This document shows positions 43,589-56,300 of a stretch of 64,000 nucleotides of DNA, piece after piece. A model generated the notes under the pieces. The model made no database searches, had not been told where the DNA came from, and worked only from the letters and a program-made list of their open reading frames with translations. The DNA is from Camellia lanceoleosa (lineage: Eukaryota; Streptophyta; Magnoliopsida; Ericales; Theaceae). The stretch lies in the NCBI GenBank assembly GCA_025200525.1, contig CM045761.1, positions 141,238,223 to 141,302,222 on the forward strand. Reading direction: 5' to 3'. A program made the position numbers and the translations under genes. Within the stretch, counting starts at the first letter, position 1. The number at the start of each line of letters is the position of its first letter.

Positions 43589-43945
43589 CACTACAACAAT
43601 TTGCACCTTCAGCGACCAAATTTGGCGACTAAAACCTTTTTGGTCGCCAAAAGTCAGACCTTTACCGACTAAATCTGCCTTTTGGTCGCCAATAGTTAAC
43701 ATTTTAGCTACTAAAATTTTTTAGTAGCCATATATTAGTTATTGGCGACTAAAAAAAATTAAGTCGCTAAAATGTATGTAAATAGGCGACTAAAAAGGTT
43801 TTAGTGGCCGTTTGTCTATTTTTTTGGCTACTAAATTTGATTTTAGTCGGCATATATAGCCTTTTGGCGACTAAAAAATATTTAGTCGCCAAAAGATAGG
43901 CTTATTTACTAAACTATCAGTGACAAAAATAATTTAGTCGTTGTA
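43589..43945. mobile_element. CACTA (En/Spm-like) element terminus
   Basis: Begins CACTACAACAATTTGCACCT. Over ~350 bp it carries many copies of ggcgactaaa or its complement in both orientations (near 43624, 43641, 43682, 43743, 43790, 43864, 43889). Such subterminal motifs are typical of plant CACTA elements, where they bind the element protein. The expected far end (...TAGTG) is not present: after gtcgttgta at 43945 the sequence passes into LTR D. Either the last bases are lost or the element is truncated. Confidence 0.75.
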
Positions 43946-44368
43946 CAAGCTTACAAGGAGGGCATCCCTCCATACACGTGTATGGAGGGGAAACAAATGC
44001 AAGACAGCTGCCTTAAAATATCTCATAAAGCAACTGCACAGTAGTCGGCAGGGCAAAATTGTCATTTTGACAAAATTGACTGCCGACCGGCACAATATAG
44101 TGCCGATGGCAACAACAACCAGCCGGTGGCCTCTAGCCACTGCCGGTGGTGTGTGGGGATGCCTCACAAAGCATTCCCTGCCCCTCTGAGGCAAAACACA
44201 AGTGTTTGGTGCAAAACCAGACACGAAACAGTCGAGTTCGGAGATCCCGAGGCAAGGCACGTAGCCGAGAACTCCGGGAACTCCAAACAAACACAAACAT
44301 GGATAATCACCGAGTGTTCAAGCGGTGACGTCCAAGTCTTGAGGACGGTCAAAAATGGGGTGTCTACA
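43946..44368 (-). repeat. LTR D, minus strand, truncated fragment (423 bp)
   Basis: Right terminus ggggtgtctaca. The last ~150 bp match those of LTR E (shared aggcaaggc, ccaagtctt(g/t)aggacgg). A GC-rich block with tgccgaccggca, gccggtgg and cgatggc lies at 44040-44150. The left part, including the TATA region, is lost at the CACTA junction. Confidence 0.8.
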
Positions 44369-46536
44369 ACATGCTCTGAAATAACATGTTAAACGATGCC
44401 CAAACATGCAACCATCACAAATATAGCATAGTAGGGTGCTCCAAACTCAAGACTAGCTAAGGTACTTGCACCACAGCCATATCAAGCAAGCCCCAAAGGG
44501 CCAAGATGACACAAAATAGTCCCAAGGCAGGTCTAAACAATGCCAAAACATGCATGGAGTAAAGCTAACACATGCTAGAATGGGAGGCATAGAGCATGAT
44601 GCATGCAAGGCCAATGAGTGGGCTTACACTACACATACCAAAACCAAGCATGAGGTGACTTCACCCAAAAAATCAGAGTTGTAACATGGTAAAATAACAC
44701 CAAAATCATGCTGAGATGGTAGCCTAAAAGCTTAGGCAAGCATGCATACATATTGGCTCATAAGTGAAGCGTAAGGCTCAACCCTTAAACACAACAAAGG
44801 GGTGATAAATGTGAGAATATGGCAGAGGTACATGGTCTTAAATAACATGCCAAATGATGCTATGCCATGGAAAAAGCTCAAATATGACATGTTAGAGGTC
44901 CCAAAGTGTAAGGCTAGCAAAGCCAAATACACTATAGCTATGCAAAGCCAAGCATGCATGACCAAAACCACTTAAATCAGACCTAGAGCATGCTAAAACG
45001 TAGGTAAAAATGTGCTGGAGTAGAGCATACACATGTTAGATCAATGGGCTAAAACACCAAATACACTAGGCTAGTGAACCAAATTGCACTACAAGTGCAA
45101 GGAGCATGCAAGTGGCAACTGATCCAACCCAAAACAGAGTTATGACATGGCAAATAATGGCTAAAAACATGCTTGAACTAAGCAAATTCAAGGCACAAGG
45201 ACATGTCACTTTGCAAGGCTACAAGTAGGATTACACTACAAGTGCAATAAGCATGCAAGAGGTGACCAAGACAGCCAAAAACAGAGTTATGGTAGGTCTG
45301 AAAAGTCACAAAAATGAGCCTAAACAAAGCCACTAAGAAGTAGAAACACATGCTCTTTTGATGGGCCATCAACACATGTAAACAAGAAAAGAGGAGGGGG
45401 GACAACCCCCACCCATTTGGGACCTCAAAACCACATTTCTACCACTGAAATTCCTTCGAGTTTCAATGGCAAGAAGGCCAAAAAGAGATGGTCCCAAAGG
45501 CCTTAAGGGATGGCACAAAGCAAAGCAAAACAAGCCACCAAAGGGGGTAAACCACCCCTAACTCAAACTATGCCTTAAACAAACATTTTAAACACTTCAA
45601 CACAAAGTTTTTTGAGTTGAGAGTTAAGCCAAAAGTAGCATGTAAAGGTGGCCAAATATGCAACCAAAACAAAGCTTTAAAGAGGGAATATGACTCACCC
45701 TTGAAGAACAACAAGAACAACAACTTGTTGAGCCAAAAACCAGCTTTTTGAAGCTCCTTTAAGATCCTCCAGCACCTCAGCAACAAAGTAGGAGTGTTTG
45801 GCTAAGAGGTTGTGTGCAAAAGTGTGAAGAAAATGCAATTCTAAGCACTATAAGGCACAAATATATATATATATAGAGAAATCTAGAGATAGAGTAGATA
45901 TTTTTGGCTTCTCAAAATTTTGAACCCCTTGGAAGGGGGAGAGAACTCCCCTTATATAGAATATGCAAGCCAAAGCTTGCTTGAATCCTTCTCTCCACGT
46001 TTATGGAGGATGCATTCTGTGCCTAACAGCTGGCACAACTGGCACCAAAAATATCTGCAAAAGCAGAAAAAAGGCCGTAGACCACTTAAAGTGGTCGATC
46101 GACCACCCTCCCTAGTCGACCGACCACCTCAGGTGGTCGACAAGGGAAAAATCTGGCTGGCAGGGGAGAAACAGGGTCTACAAAGAGGGGAAAAGGTGGT
46201 GGCAGGTTGCAGACCACTTAGGCTGGTTGATCGACCACCCATCCTAGCTGACCGACCACCAAAAGTGGTCTACTGGGAAGAAAAGTGGTCTCCAGGGGAG
46301 AAAACTGGCTGGTAGGGGAGAAAAGTGGTCTACACCACTATTTCTCTCCCTAGGCAAAAGGGGGGACCAAGGGTTAGCTTAAAACAAGCACAAAACCAAG
46401 AAAGTTCAGAGACTCAGAGGCAAGGCGCACAGCCGAAAACCTCGGGGACTCCAAACGAGCGCAAACATGCGCAATCATCGAGCACTCAATCGACGAGGTC
46501 CAAGTCTTTAGGACGGTAAAAAATGGGGTGTCTACA
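44369..46536 (-). repeat. LTR E, minus strand, partial (2168 bp)
   Basis: Starts abruptly after LTR D, at a point equivalent to ~23034 of LTR C, and ends ggggtgtctaca. It contains three sub-repeats with the cactaca(ag)tg motif (near 44627, 45087, 45232), a minus-strand TATA box (45951-45960), and a GC-rich block of ggtcgatcgaccacc-type repeats (46070-46290). The 131-codon plus-strand frame there is a by-product of the repeats. On the right it abuts copia pol. Confidence 0.82.
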
Positions 46537-46538
46537 AC

Positions 46539-48449
46539 AAGCTTGATGAAAATAGTAAGAAATGCATCTTTGTGGGTTATAGCTCGAAATCCAAAGGCTA
46601 TATACTCTTCAATTTGGATCAAAAAAAGGTGATTATTTGTAAAGATGTTCTCTTTGATGAGAAGGAGTCTTTTGATTGGAAGGAAAATAAAGTCCAAGAT
46701 CAAAGCATTGCTTTCAATGAAGAATCGGAAAGTCCACAAGTTGAAGATGTTGCAACTCTTGAATCTCCACAAAGAGTGTCACCAATTGCTAGTTCACAAT
46801 CTTCTTCAAGTTCAAGTTCAAGTTCTTCATCTCCAAGCTCAACTTCAAGAAATATAAGGAGTCTTGGTGATGTGTATGCAACATGCAATTTATGCATTGT
46901 TGAACCTAAAAATTTTGAAGAGGCAATTAGAGATGAAGCATGAAAGAAAGCTATGGAAGATGAAATTCATGTGATTGAGAAGAACAAGACTTGGGAGTTA
47001 GTGGAGAAACCGAAAGAAAAAGAAATAATTGGTGTGAAGTGGGTTTTCAAAACAAAGTTCAATCTGGATGGCTCTATTCAAAATAACAAAGCAAGGCTTG
47101 TGGCAAAAGGGTATTCACAACAACCTGGAATTGATTACCAAGAAACTATTGCTCTTGTTGCTTAACTTGATACAATTAGAGCTATCATTGCTTTTGCGGC
47201 TCAAAAGGTTTGGTTCTTGCACCAACTTGATGTAAAATCAGCATTTTTGAATGGAAAATTAGAAAAAGAGGTGTATGTTGACCAACCTCAAGGCTTTGTT
47301 GTCAAAGGCAAAGAACATAAAGTGTACAAGTTAAAGAAGGCTTTATATGGCCTAAAGCAAGCAGCCCGGGCATGGTATAGTGAAATTGATGCTTACTTCA
47401 ATGAAAAGGGTTTTCAAAGTAGCAAAAGTGAGCCAACTTTGTACATCAAGAGGCAAGGTATAACCGGTATTCTCATTGTTTCACTTTATGTTGATGATTT
47501 GATTTTTACCGGTAGTGATGAAAAATTGATTGAAGATTTTAAAAGGGAGATGATGAAGAAATATGAAATGAGTGATTTGGGGCTATTGCATCATTTTTTA
47601 GGCATTGAAATCTACCAAAACAATGGTGGTGTTTTTATTTGCCAAAAGAAGTATGCTCAAACACTTCTTGAGAAATTTAAAATGAAGAATTGCAAAGCAA
47701 TTGCTACTCCCTTGATTGTGAATGAAAAGTTGTCAAAGGAAGATGGAAGCAAAGAAGCTGAAGCATCTTGTTATAAAAGTTTGGTTGGAAGTTTTTTGTA
47801 CTTAACTACTACAAGACCAGACATCATGTATGCTACAAGTTTATTGTCTCGGTTCAGGCACAGTCCAAGCCAAATTCATTTTGGGGTTGCAAAAAGAGTG
47901 TTGAGATACATTCAAGGTACACTTGATTATGGAATTTTTTATGAGAAATTTGTTGATGCAAAATTACTTGGATTTTGTGATAGTGATTGGGCCGAATCTA
48001 TTGATGATATGAGAAGCACTTCTGGGTATGCATTTTCTCTTGGATCGGGCGTAATTTCATGGTCATCCAAGAAACAACAAACTGTGGCACAATCATTTGC
48101 TGAAGCCGAATATATTTCAGCATCATTGGCAACTACACAAGCAATTTGGCTAAGAAGAATTTTGGATGATTTTGGTGAGAAGCAAGGTGAAGCTACTCCA
48201 ATTATGTGTGATAACAAGTCTGCTATTGCTATGGCAAAGAATCCCGTCTACCATTCTCGTACCAAACACATTGCTATCAAACATCATTTCATTAGAGAAG
48301 CTGTGGAAGATGATGAGATTCAAATCAAGTATTGTAAGACTGAAGATCAAGTTGCGGACATCTTCACCAAAGCTCTACTAAGGGACAAGTTTGAATTTTT
48401 TAGAGAAATGTTGGGTGTCACAAAATATGGCATTAAGGGAGAGTGTTAA
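46539..48449 (+). pseudogene. Ty1/copia pol: integrase end, reverse transcriptase, RNase H
   Basis: One frame runs throughout, broken only by TGA at 46941-46943 and TAA at 47163-47165. In order: KLDENSKKCIFVGYSSKSKGY (integrase tail; the first 20 of these are conserved), a Ser-rich linker, WELVEKPKEKEIIGVKWVFK, LHQLDVKSAFLNG, VYVDQPQGF, KALYGLKQAARAWY, SLYVDDLIFTG (catalytic Y-V-D-D, 47487-47498), EMSDLGLLHHFLGIEI, TTRPDIMYA, then RNase H with GFCDSDWAESIDDMRSTSGY and QSFAEAEYISA. The stop lies in the first bases of the 3' LTR. From 47217 on, 410 codons are uninterrupted, so the copy is young or was recently active. Confidence 0.95.
48430..48443 (+). promoter_or_regulatory. copia polypurine tract
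   Basis: gcattaagggagag immediately precedes the LTR start tgttaaaatt, giving the primer for plus-strand DNA. Confidence 0.85.
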
Positions 48450-48749
48450 AATTAATGCCATATTTACATTAGATACATTTGATACATTGCATACATTGGA
48501 TACATTGAGTTCATACATTCTTTGTATTCATGTATTTTATATTTATTAAGTACATTGTCTAGATTATATTCATATACCTAGTTAATTGCAAGGTTGTTTA
48601 GGTTCATGGATCTTATTCATTGAACTTATGTATAACATTCTCTATATAAAAGGATGTAAGCCTATGGGCAAATGATATGAATAATAAGAGAGAAAAATTC
48701 AATACAAAATAATAGTTCATTCTAGAGAGAGTTTTATCAAAAGCTAACA
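48444..48749 (+). repeat. copia 3' LTR (306 bp)
   Basis: Begins TGTTA and ends TAACA, a short inverted repeat usual for copia LTRs. A TATA box ctatataaaagg lies at 48642-48653. Near the start, the decamer-like tacattgca/gatacattg motif is repeated several times (48466-48510). Confidence 0.88.
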
Positions 48750-50170
48750 CACCCACCGTCTCTGCTCTTTGCTTCATCACATTCACCTTCATCACCAATG
48801 TACCATCGCTTTCCTCACCTACACCTCTATCTCCATAGCTCGGAAGGATGAAAGAATCATAACTCAAATACAAAATTCAAAAAATACCAATTTCAATTAG
48901 AGTATCAATCCGAAAATTTGCAGTCAATTGTAATAATACATAATCTAAAGCAGAGCATAGCATAAAGGGCCACACCATTTAGAGTTTGGTCTGAGCAACT
49001 GAAGAAACCCATACCATGCACGAATACATATACACATGTATACAAGCATCAAAAGTCACATGTAAAAGAGATACCAAAATTTTATATATATATATATAGG
49101 GCTTACCTGATAAGAATGAGATGAGAAGATTAAGGGATCAGAAGTCAAGCTTCAGTACACTCCTCGACACCATCTATTGGACCTCTACTCCTCTCGTAGT
49201 AGCACCATCCACTCTCAATTTATGCGGATCAACGACCATGTGTAGTGGATCTGAAGTAGGGAAATGGCAATGGGTGGTGTATTTGAGGGAGAGGTGTTAG
49301 GTGGTAGTCAATCTAAGGGTGGGAGGTGGCGATTGTTTGATCGATTTATGGAAGAGAGTGGCAGCAGAAGGCCGGAGTTGATAAGAAGAATGGGTAGGTG
49401 TGGAGAAATTATTTGAAATTTTAGTTTTTTATTTATTGTTAGAGAATGAGTCAGCAGGTCTCTTTCTCTGTTCGTCTTCTGCATTTTAAATTTTTTAAAA
49501 TTTTTTTTGTCTAAATCAAAACGACACCGTTTCTTTGCGTATGAATTGCTCCATTAAAGAGACCAAACGGAAATAGATGGAGGGTTTACATTGAATACGG
49601 GCTTAAAGTCTAGGGTTTAAGTTGTTGAAATTAAAGCTCTAGGGTTTAATTTGCAAAACACATAGAACTCTGGGATTTTTTATGTAATGACAAAACAATT
49701 ACAGTGGATTCCAACTACCTAACACATCAGTTATAATTCAATGCTATCAAAGACTATGCCTTCTCAAATATTAATTTTTTTCCAATTTAATAGTTGGATA
49801 GTGAGAAAAACAAAGAGCTAAAGATTGAGAAAAATTGGAGATCGAGATACGTCGGAGGAGGAAACACGCTGGAAAGAAAGAAACTCACTGGATAGGGAGT
49901 CTCAGCATTTTTTTCCTTCTCCGTCAGAGAGTGAACCTAAGCCTGAGCAAGCATTTTTTTTTTTTTTGTAAGAATTGCGTGAAACACATGCACTTCTTTT
50001 GCAACTAAGATATATCCTTTCCCTTTTTATCCATAGCATTGGGGTGCAATTGGTGGCTCAATCAGGGGATGTATATATCATTAAGTGCATACTGTGACAT
50101 TGAAAAATGATTCATCTCTCTAATTCCATCCTCCAATTTCACCAAATGACATGGATGGAAGACGCCCACA

Positions 50171-50228
<58 letters not shown>

Positions 50229-50270
50229 TGTTGTTACACTAGTAGCCATAGCTGCATTATTTTATTTTAT
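48750..50270. other. AT-rich intergenic DNA
   Basis: No gene recognised. Contains a (ta)n run at ~49082-49098 and a (ct)n(ca)n microsatellite at 50177-50229. Confidence 0.6.
50177..50229 (+). repeat. (CT)n(CA)n compound microsatellite
   Basis: About 20 ct units directly followed by ~7 ca units. Confidence 0.95.
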
Positions 50271-50280
50271 TATATATATA

Positions 50281-50310
50281 CTAGTGTATGGCCGTGCCTA
50301 AAGGCACGAT
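50281..50310 (-). mobile_element. Helitron 3' terminus
   Basis: On the minus strand a hairpin CGTGCC-TTTA-GGCACG is followed eight bases later by CTAG and then T. This is the Helitron end signature: a short hairpin just before CTRR, inserted between A and T. The element would extend to the right on the plus map. I could not identify its 5' TC end, so its length is unknown. Confidence 0.6.
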
Positions 50311-53300
50311 GGAAATAATGTTAGGATTAATCTTCTCATGTCCAAAATTTTATGTAGTACATGGAAAATTTATTCACAAAATAATTTCGGAGAAAATTGT
50401 TCCTTTCTTATAGTATCACTGTTATTCTTACCCAGTTTATCAATCCTTCTTGTTCTAATTGAGGAGGTTGGCCTCATTCAAATTTCGGTTGAATTCAAAA
50501 AGAATATAATCTCAGTGATTGCAATATTAACAAACCATTTCTCATGTTAACTATTGATAGGTAATGTTTAAAAGAAAAGGCATGGAAAGAAAAATCGTGC
50601 ACTGCCACTTAGCCCCATTGTGCAAAATTAAAAAGTGTATCAAAGCCCAATGTCTAGCAAGAAAAGTGTATCAATTAGTTAAATAAAATGTATGATTAGA
50701 AAACTCATGAACATATTACACTAAAGTCTCAATAATTATAATATTAGTTAGTTACAACACTCATATTTCACTTTCCTAAACTTAAGTCTCAGACTCTTCA
50801 TATTACACTTCTCTCTTGCTAAAGCTTAGTTAATAAACCATTTACAAAGAAAGAGAAGAAAAAAAAAAAAAAACTAAACCTTAATCAACAAAACCAGCTC
50901 TCTTTGGGCAATCAACTAACCCTCCAATCTAGCATATATGCCTATGGATTACACCGATCTCAAAACATCAAGCACTATTTGTAATAATTGCAAAAGCAAA
51001 AATCATCAAGCACTAATCAAAAGTTCTAAACACATTATTAGATTTTAGCCCTTAACCATATCATCAAGCACTAATGTTTGTAAATGCCTCCCTCCATCAT
51101 CAAGCACTACTAATTCAACAAATATATTTAATTTCTAACACTGAGCATGTCAGTCTTTTAGGGACAAGAAATTCAACACTTAGGTATATAACTTTTCAAG
51201 AAGCAATTTGTCTCATACCATTTTACACCCACACTCTTTTTTAATTTGTGTAGAAAATTCCCTCTTTCTCTACTCCCCCTCATCCTACACCCACACACCC
51301 TCTCTGTTTTTTAATCTATTTAGCAAATATTTTATTCACAAAGACACATGTGGCCTCCACCCAGGAAACTACTATATATCAAAAAAAGGTTTAACCAAGA
51401 CACATCTATACAGAGGGAAAAAGAGAGATTTACTGACCAAGAAAAAGGCTCTTTCTTTGATAGCCTTCATGGATATCTTTGGCACCACAATGCAAGGAGC
51501 GTCCGTTTAAAAAATCTTCAAACCATAATCTCAAAAGAAAGATTTCATAAACTCACAACAAAGATCCAATTGAAAGCATTCAAACTATTTAGAAGTAATA
51601 CAAACAAAAAACAAAAAAAAAATGTTAATTTTTTTGGTCTTTCACAAAAACAATAAATAATAATAAAAATAATTAGCAAAGTGAAAACCATCCAAAAAAT
51701 ATATAAACTCATAAACTCAACCCAGTCAAGCGAAAAGGGAACCTTTTCCTCACCCCAGTCAAAAGTTTAGCAAAGGGGAACTTTTTCATCAACCAAAATT
51801 TTGATCATTCAATTAATCTCCCTTCACCTTCCATTCCTTGTGAATTAATAAACACATCAAACAAATCAAATAGAGAAACAATTTATCAAGCATTTGGCGA
51901 ACATCTGAAAATAGTTTTTTGATCAAACAATTTATCAAGCATTTGGTGAACATTGTAGTAGTAAAAATTATGTAGCGGTAAAACCAATTATTTTGAACTT
52001 CAATTATTGCAAAATTATACTCAAATCCTTAGAATGGAATGAATAACAATAAATTTAATTAAAATAACAGGAAATAGGTTGTAAGTTATTTCAAGTGACA
52101 TAAAGAATTTTGGTCTTTGAACTATGGAAATCGAGTACAAGATTAAATCATCAACTTCCAACATGAATGTACAAAAAATAAAAATAGAAGCAAAAAAAGT
52201 GATAGAATCTTGATTACCTCTATTGATGGAGCCTTTATAACTATTCCCCTCAACAAATTTCGTTGTCTCCGTTACATGTACAAAGCATTAACAAAAAAAA
52301 TATCAGCCATACTTGAATTGATAATTTCTCTACAACACTCCAACTTAACAAAAAATTGTGCGTTGATTTTAGGAGAGAAGATCTTTCATACTTAAAACTA
52401 ATTCCTTGGATAACAGCAAAAAAAAAAAAAAAAAAGTATAACAATAAAAGGCTAGTGTGTCCAACACAGATGAAGGAGCTTAAGGATTTGAAGGATTTGA
52501 AGGATTTGCAGAATTCAACAGGAAGATTCATCTTAATTTTATATAGATTTCAACAACAACAAAAATAAATAAATCTATAAATAAAACTAACAAAACTCTA
52601 CTGATTTATGGATATAATGTTAAGGGCAATAAAGAGATATGAACAACTAACAAAACTCTACAAACAGTGATATCACAAGGAGAAAACCAGGAATTGAAGT
52701 TATACAAACAAAGAAAAATAACTGAAGGATTAATTGAAAGCTACATATAAAAGTCTTAGAAACACAAACCCATAAACAAAAACAAAAAATGAAAAACCCA
52801 AAAACACAAATCAATTTAAGGTTAGAAACATAACACAAACCAAAAATCTTAGAAACACATCAATTTAAGGCGTAGAAAAATGAATCTTAGAAACACAAAC
52901 ACAAATCCAAACCCATCAGTTTCTTGAACACAAACCCAAACACATACCTAAATAAAAAATTAAAATTAGGTAAAATGATGAAACCTTTCTATACTTGGCA
53001 ATCAGAGTGAACCGAGCTGCAAGAGTGAACAATGGCAACCGAGCAGCCTAAGATATATTTGACCAATTTCAGTGAGATAGATTTTAACCATTTTTCGTAT
53101 CCAAAATAATTTGAAAGATCTCATGCTTAACACTAATTTATCAAAAAGATTTACGTATCTTCTTTCTAGTAAGTAAAAAGGGCAGCACATTCAAATTCCT
53201 CTCCAAATGCTCTTCATAGTCACGCCTCACTCTACATTTGCCCATGTTGTACATTTGCCTCTGTTTTCATACTTTTGTCTCATTTCTTTCTTCCATTTCT

Positions 53301-53329
53301 AAATAATAAAAAAAAGAAGAAAAAAAGGG
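50311..53329. other. AT-rich DNA, possibly Helitron body
   Basis: No helicase or Rep motif seen. Short local duplications occur: tatcaagcatttgg(c/t)gaacat (51884-51952), repeated atcaagcacta (50965-51110), and aaggatttg x3 (52481-52509). The 102-codon frame at 51348-51656 is not recognised. Confidence 0.4.
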
Positions 53330-56300
53330 TCTATGGCATCATTGTTATGTAATTGAATCACAAATATCAATTTCAAATGCAATGGTTTAGCAAAACTCAA
53401 CCTTCCAACTTATACCAAAGAGTACTTCATTACACCTCAATCTCATATATGTGTAGACACCCATTTTTGACCACCCTTAAGATTTGGGTGCTTCAATTCG
53501 AACACTCGATGATGAAAGTTACATTATGAAAATTGTTCAAATCTTCAACAAAAGAATTTGGTTTTAAGCTTCAAACCCAAGCCTTCTACCCCATTTTGAC
53601 CAAAACCCTTTTTTTAGCCTGACCACTCAGTGAGCAACAAGGCCAAAATAATTGGCAGGCCTACCAATTTATGAGTAGGCCATACAATAAATTGGCCGGC
53701 CGGCTATGTTTACTGAGTGCAGATATTTTGGCAGCTGTAGCTGCTCCCATGCACGAGCTCCAAGCCAGTTATCCTTTTTCAGATATTTCCAACATGAGAA
53801 GGCGAAAGTCTATAAATAGAGGGCCTACCCTCAGTGTTTGGGGAGGAATGAATGACCAAAGAGTGGAGAAATTTACTAAGCAAGCCATATTCGCATCTTC
53901 TCTACTCTTTGCTACAGATACACGATAGATACACCATTAACACCTAGTTTTGAAGCTTTTCCTAAAGCTTTTAATTTCTTTTTCTTTAAAGTTCATTGTT
54001 CTTCATTTCAATATTGTTTTTCAGATTATTTTGGCTTTTAAAATGTGATTTGAAATCTTGTTTAAAGGTGTAAGGGTCACCCACCATTCCATAGGCTTGT
54101 TCTTTAGCTTTGTTCTCTTATTGTTCTTCATGTTGTGGCTTCATTTCTTTCATTTCCAGTACTGCTTTTAGATAGATTTTGATTAAATAAGAGATGTGTG
54201 TATGTATTTAAAGCTTATATATATATATATATATATAGTTTGATTCTTTTATCATATTATTCTCTTGTTGTTCTTCATATTTAGGCTTCATTTCCTTCAT
54301 TTCCAGCACTGTTTTAGTTAGATTTTCATTAAATATAAGTTGTATATATGTGTTTAAAGCTTACATAAATAGTTTGATTCTTGTCTCATATCTCTCTCCT
54401 TTGAAGATATTGCATAGCTCTTTTCTAGTTCCTTCTTTGTAGCATGGAAATGGATGTTTCATCCATGTTCCATGAGTAAGAAGATGAGCTTGCAATCATC
54501 TCTCATAGCTTTCATTTCTTGCTTTTACTTAGTCTAGTTTTGTCTTTGTTTTAAAGCTACATGAGAGCTCTTGACCAAGACCATTAGAGGCTCTTTTCTA
54601 TTTCCTTTGAAGCATGGAAATGAAGGTTTTAATCCATCTTCCATGAGAAGGAAGATGAGTCTCATTGGTCTTCTTAATGATGGAATCTCTTGTGTATATG
54701 TTTTGCCTTCAAGAATGACTTCTTTTAAACTTGTTATCTATAAGCTTGAGTATTCACTTGCCTTTGTTTTTCATGAGATTTAGTAGGTTTTGATCATGTC
54801 TTTGATTTTATCTTTCATATTTAGCCTTAGTTAGTTTTGCTTCCATTAATTGCCATCTCTTTGCTTCACTAATCGTCATTTAAATACCCTTGGGATGTTT
54901 GATGATTTGTGAAGCAAACTTACTCTCTCCTTGAGAAATTTGCATGACAGGAGAGAGAAGGAAAGATGAACATCCTTTGGAAACCCCCCTGTTTGTGCTC
55001 TATTCCAGTTCTGTTGCAACAGATTCTCCCCCAGAACTAGTGGCTGGCCGACCAAGCCTCCATACGACTGACCCCTTTTTTTGGACGGCCATGGTGCATT
55101 ACTAGCATAACAGAGCAGAATTTGAGGCCAAAATAGAATAATTTTCTGACTGCAAATAGAGCAGATTCTAGCAGCAAATAGAGAGGTTTCCGGAGGATGT
55201 TCTTAGTTGTGCGCATGCAGTTCCTTGCCTCCCCTTTGAATCCATTAGATCAATAGATTTTAGATTCATATGTTGTAATTAAATAGTTTCCTTACTTTCA
55301 TTCGGACTTGTAATAATTTAGCTAATTAGTTTATTTAATTGTGTTGTAATAATTAGTTAATTAGGACATTCATTCGGACCCTTTTGTGCAAGGGTAGATT
55401 TGTAATATTTGTATGTCTTCCAACCCCCATTTCTTTATCCCTTTTACTTACACGCTTACCGTGGTAGCATCATGTTTTCATTTCATATCATTGCTATTCT
55501 TTGTATCCATTTTTGTATGCATTAAAGTTCAGTTCATCATTCTAATATCATTGTCATTTCCTACTTGCTTGAATACGTGTGATGCGCATGCTTTGAGTTG
55601 ATCTATATGACATGTTAAAAAAGCCGAACTTAGTAGTTGCATTTCTTATGTATTGCATTAGTCACCTTGCATATTTAGGAGCATGCATGTTTCTAATTAT
55701 TTTCTTTCTTTTGGCTTGTCTTAGTTGAGTACTAGGTGAGTGTTTTTACTTCAGCATATTACATGTGTGTTTGTGTTACCATGCCAAGCATACTACCATG
55801 AGGCTAGGTGCTCATTTGAAATATATCTTTGAATGCCTATGGGTGGAGGCCATTTCGCTTAAGTTGGAATGATTTTGATTAATGTACATATGAGCTTGCT
55901 TTTCATTCAAAAAGCACATGTTCAAAACTCTTTGCAAACAAACATGAAATCAAAGCATTCCAAAGTAAGTGACGTGCTCTATACTTGTGTGCCTCACATA
56001 GTAATGTTAGTATAATAACAGAATATGGGCATATAATGTTGATAAAAATCACATCATGATTAGTAGAGGCTGATCTTTGGTAGGGTGAGTGGGTGCTCAA
56101 TTCATGACCTTCGCCTCTCATACCTAAGTTCCCAAGCTAAGATACTTTGGTTATGACGGACAAGTGGCCTTCGGAATGAGTCACGGGTTTCCTAAATTTT
56201 CCAAAATATTTAGGTGGCGACTCTAAAATCTGGCAATGCAGTCTATTTTTGGCATCTCTGATGAAAAGTGGATTTTCTAAAGATTTGCCAGATTTAGGCT

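Larger units (their letters stand above)
46537..48749 (+). mobile_element. Ty1/copia retrotransposon, 3' part
   Basis: Carries the integrase C-terminus, reverse transcriptase, RNase H, purine tract and 3' LTR. The 5' LTR, gag, protease and most of integrase are missing left of 46537, where LTR E begins. Order INT-RT-RNase H is the copia order. Confidence 0.93.

Noticed and set aside
45920..46315. 131-codon plus-strand frame with repeated DRPP words
   Set aside because: It lies in the GC-rich block and promoter part of LTR E, antisense to the element, and mirrors palindromic repeats.
46572..48449. Host gene of 410+ codons
   Set aside because: All motifs are Ty1/copia integrase, RT and RNase H, followed by a purine tract and LTR.
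51208..51656. Overlapping ~100-codon plus-strand frames
   Set aside because: AT-rich, lysine- and asparagine-rich, no recognisable motif, no conserved context.
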